Source of the DNA: Pirellulaceae bacterium
GTDB taxonomy: Bacteria; Planctomycetota; Planctomycetia; Pirellulales; Pirellulaceae
DNA: 16,097 nucleotides
Assembly (NCBI GenBank): GCA_030744095.1
Contig: JASLRF010000057.1
Span: 1 to 16,097, forward strand
Reading direction: 5' to 3'
Shown: positions 14,177-16,097 of the stretch, in pieces
Numbering within the stretch: the stretch's first letter is position 1
Layout of the letters: the number at the start of each line of letters is the position of its first letter
Notes under the pieces: model-generated
Seen by the model: only the letters and a program-made list of their open reading frames with translations
What the model was told of the DNA's origin: nothing
Databases searched by the model: none
Translations under genes and position numbers: made by a program

Positions 14177-15345
14177 CAAAACGTGAAAAAACCTTGGCTT
14201 TGCTGATTGGCGTATTAATTGTCGTCATGATCGGATGGTCGGCTTTCAGCCGAATCAGCGGTGCCTTTGACATACGCCGCGACACAATTGACCGGCTCGA
14301 CGCCGAACTCTCTACAAAGAAGATGATTCTCACGCGGGGAACCCATGCGTCCCATCAGATCGAGGAATACGAGAAATCGTCTTTGCCCGGCGAGCCGACG
14401 CTGGCGCGTGCGTTGTATCAGGGATGGCTGATCAAATTGGCCGAAGAAAGAGTCAACATGGAAAAAGTCAATGTCGGGCAGCTTCCCAGCCGCCCGATCG
14501 GTGATGTTTATTACCAGCACGCGTTTTCCGTTAACTGCCAAGGCGATCTTCGTCAGCTGACCGATTTCTTGTACAAATTCTATAGTGCCGGATTCTTGCA
14601 CCGGATCTCGCGCCTGCACGTCAATCCCGTGTCGAACTCAAAGCTCCTCACGTTGGCAATCACGGTCGAAGCGATCTCTTTGAACAAAGCGCCGAATGTC
14701 AAAGTGCTGGCGCCGCCCGTTTCGAACCGACTAGCGGAAGACGATCGTGAGACGTACATGAATTCGATTCTCTATCGGGATCTGTTTTCTCCGGCCAATA
14801 AGGCCCCACAACTGGCCTCCTTGGGGACGCAACGCGGAAACCCCGGACGCCCGGTGGGATTTCAGGCCAAAGCCAGCGATCCGGAAAATGATGACTTACG
14901 GTATGAGTTTGACGGTGAGGTTTTGGAAGGGGCTCGGATTAATGAACGGTCTGGTGAAGTCAGCTTGCCCCCATCGGAGAATGGTGAATATCAGGTTGCA
15001 ATTCGCGTGACCGACGCCCGTGGTGCCAGCGATACCGCAAATGTCACGATTCGCATTGAGGACCCGGCGCCACCTCAAGAGCCTGAACCGGAGCCACCCG
15101 GTTTCGACCCAGCGACGCAAGCCGTTGTGACCGGAATAACGGATGCCTTCGGCCAACGAAAGCTCTTCATCACAGTGCGCACCGAAGGCATTATTCTGAA
15201 GTTGCGCGAAGGGGACACCGTCGAAGTCGGTACGGTCAAAGGCAAAGTCAAGCGGATTGGTGCCAATCAAGTCGAGATCGAGACCGACGACGGAGCATCG
15301 ATTGTCATCAAATTGGGCGACAGTCTGGTGGACGACCGGGCATAA
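14173..15345 (+). CDS. PilO/GspM-like - cadherin/Ig-like - PilP/GspC-like fusion, alignment subcomplex protein
   Basis: A 390-residue inner-membrane protein with a periplasmic body. Residues 6-27 form one membrane segment, 30-65 a helical/coiled-coil stretch, and about 70-180 a PilO/GspM-like ferredoxin-fold region ('QGDLRQLTDFLYKFYSAGFL'). A short 'YRDLFSP' (about 203-209) recalls the [RN]-x-[LP]-F motif that precedes the homology region of GspC/PilP. Next is a cadherin-like/Ig-like domain (about 210-297) with 'ASDPENDDLRYEF' and 'GEYQVAIRVTDARGASDTA', then a Pro/Glu linker (299-310). A beta-rich end (312-388) with 'EGIILKLREGDTVEVGTVKG' fits the small PilP/GspC homology domain that docks on secretin N0. 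It overlaps the preceding gene by ATGA and closes the locus. The PilO part and the beta sandwich are fairly clear; the PilP/GspC call is inference from fold pattern and context. Confidence 0.75.
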   Translation: MTKREKTLALLIGVLIVVMIGWSAFSRISGAFDIRRDTIDRLDAELSTKKMILTRGTHASHQIEEYEKSSLPGEPTLARALYQGWLIKLAEERVNMEKVNVGQLPSRPIGDVYYQHAFSVNCQGDLRQLTDFLYKFYSAGFLHRISRLHVNPVSNSKLLTLAITVEAISLNKAPNVKVLAPPVSNRLAEDDRETYMNSILYRDLFSPANKAPQLASLGTQRGNPGRPVGFQAKASDPENDDLRYEFDGEVLEGARINERSGEVSLPPSENGEYQVAIRVTDARGASDTANVTIRIEDPAPPQEPEPEPPGFDPATQAVVTGITDAFGQRKLFITVRTEGIILKLREGDTVEVGTVKGKVKRIGANQVEIETDDGASIVIKLGDSLVDDRA

Positions 15346-15364
15346 CAGCCAACTGTTGCTTTGG

Positions 15365-15925
15365 TTAGTCACCACGTCGTGCGACGATGACCGCTTCGTG
15401 TCGGCCGTCCGCGAGCCACCCCTCTTCGTAGTGTTCGACATGCAAACCGGCGACCAGTGTGGGCAGTTCACCGTCATCCAATAGAAACGGAGCGGGCGGT
15501 TTCTCGTGGCGCTGGAGATTTGTTCGAGTTGGCTGCACAACAACCAGCTTGCCACGGGCAGCCAGAACCGCCGCGAAATCCGCAAACAAAGGCCGCCAGA
15601 GAAAATGGACTGAGACGATCAAATCCCACGGTCCACAGGGCAACGGTTCGTTTTGCAGGTCCGTTTGAATGGCATGGATGCTGCAGTTCGCCTGGCTGGC
15701 GCGATCTGCGGCAAGTTGCAGGCCGACATCAGAAACATCGGCCAAGGTCACGTCGAGCCCTCGCTTTGCCAACCAAATTGCATTTCGTCCCGCCCCACCC
15801 GCGACGTCCAACGCGCGTCCCGTCGTGGGCAAGAACCTAGCCAGATCCATGATCGCTTGGCTAGGTGATGCCGAACTGTGACTGCCCTCGGCGTATTTGT
15901 CGTTCCACCGCCCGCGGTCATTCAT
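15365..15925 (-). CDS. Class I SAM-dependent methyltransferase, TehB-like
   Basis: A small (186-residue) cytosolic Rossmann-fold methyltransferase. The N-terminal 'RWNDKYAEG' is typical of TehB/UbiE-like small enzymes. The SAM-binding motif I is LDVAGGAGRNAIWLAKRG (39-56), the acidic end of the second strand is Asp63, then Asp89 and 'WDLIVSVHFLWRPLF' beginning near Trp100. The substrate cannot be told. The start ATG lies inside the end of the upstream gene (8-nt overlap), so translation is probably coupled to it. Its stop faces the stop of the secretion locus 19 bp away, so it is an independent unit unrelated to secretion by any visible sign. Confidence 0.88.
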   Translation of the reverse strand: MNDRGRWNDKYAEGSHSSASPSQAIMDLARFLPTTGRALDVAGGAGRNAIWLAKRGLDVTLADVSDVGLQLAADRASQANCSIHAIQTDLQNEPLPCGPWDLIVSVHFLWRPLFADFAAVLAARGKLVVVQPTRTNLQRHEKPPAPFLLDDGELPTLVAGLHVEHYEEGWLADGRHEAVIVARRGD

Positions 15926-16097
15926 CGGCTTGGAGACCGACGCGGGTTATTTTGCCCGACGAGTCGATTGTGAAGACCGATTTTGCACGGGGGTCGGCGA
16001 CGTAGAGCACGTCATCCTTGATTGCCAATCCGACGGGGCCGACCAGCGGTTCGCCGACGGCCAAGGCCACGGGCTTACCATCGGCGGCGATCTTCCA
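15918..16097 (-). CDS. C-terminal end of an NHL / SMP-30-type beta-propeller protein (partial)
   Basis: The last 59 codons and stop of a gene entering from beyond the right edge of the window. The visible part contains 'GPVGLAIKDDVLYVADPRAK' followed by S-V-F-T-I-D and then G-K-I-T-R-V. This is the repeat pattern of NHL and SMP-30/gluconolactonase-like propeller blades: a G-P-x-G-[LI]-A strand, a [LV]-Y-V-A-D strand and a closing strand ending in a turn. Its TGA overlaps the methyltransferase start (ATGAATGA), so the two are probably cotranscribed. Too little is visible for a specific function. Confidence 0.72.
   Translation of the reverse strand, partial: WKIAADGKPVALAVGEPLVGPVGLAIKDDVLYVADPRAKSVFTIDSSGKITRVGLQADE

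Noticed and set aside
15344..15357. AACAG-CCAA-CTGTT inverted repeat between the converging genes as a terminator
   Set aside because: The stem is only 5 bp, AT-rich and not followed by a T-run in either direction. Too weak to call, though its position would suit a shared terminator.

Overview
The window looks like chromosomal DNA from a planctomycete, most probably a Pirellulaceae / Rhodopirellula-type bacterium. The reasons are the composition of the type II secretion (T2SS-like) locus, the secreted Gly/Arg-rich helical protein inside it, secretin-type N domains without a barrel, and a hairpin repeat whose GGCACAC-GGA-GTGTGCC core I associate with planctomycete intergenic DNA. This taxonomic call is inference from family resemblance; there is no rRNA or other marker gene here.

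Layout. Positions 2-15345 on the + strand carry one T2SS / type IV filament locus in the order: secretin-like multi-N-domain protein (GspD position, 5' end cut by the window), a ~600 bp intergenic stretch with a hairpin-pair repeat and a good sigma70-like promoter, a secreted LTxxQ/Spy-like helical protein, GspE ATPase, GspF platform protein, major pseudopilin GspG, minor pseudopilins GspH, I, J and K, a PilM+PilN (GspL-like) fusion, and a PilO - cadherin/Ig-like - PilP/GspC-like fusion. From gspG to the last gene, junctions are overlaps or gaps under 20 bp, so this part is almost certainly one transcript with translational coupling. On the - strand, converging on the locus end, lie a TehB-like SAM-dependent methyltransferase (15365-15925) and, overlapping its start by 8 bp, the 3' end of an NHL/SMP-30-type beta-propeller gene that runs off the window.

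How the parts fit. GspE powers, and GspF anchors, assembly of a pseudopilus of GspG with a GspH/I/J/K tip. The inner-membrane alignment complex, usually four or five separate proteins (PilM, N, O, P or GspL, M, C), is here condensed into two polypeptides. The GspD-position protein has an N0-like domain and about seven N1-type ring domains but no recognisable C-terminal secretin beta-barrel, so how the machine crosses the outer membrane is the main open question. Its N-terminal region carries the same duplicated LTxxQ module as the small secreted protein encoded next to it, and both proteins end in RGG-rich tails. Together these features suggest a divergent, planctomycete-type secretion/filament machine rather than a textbook T2SS.
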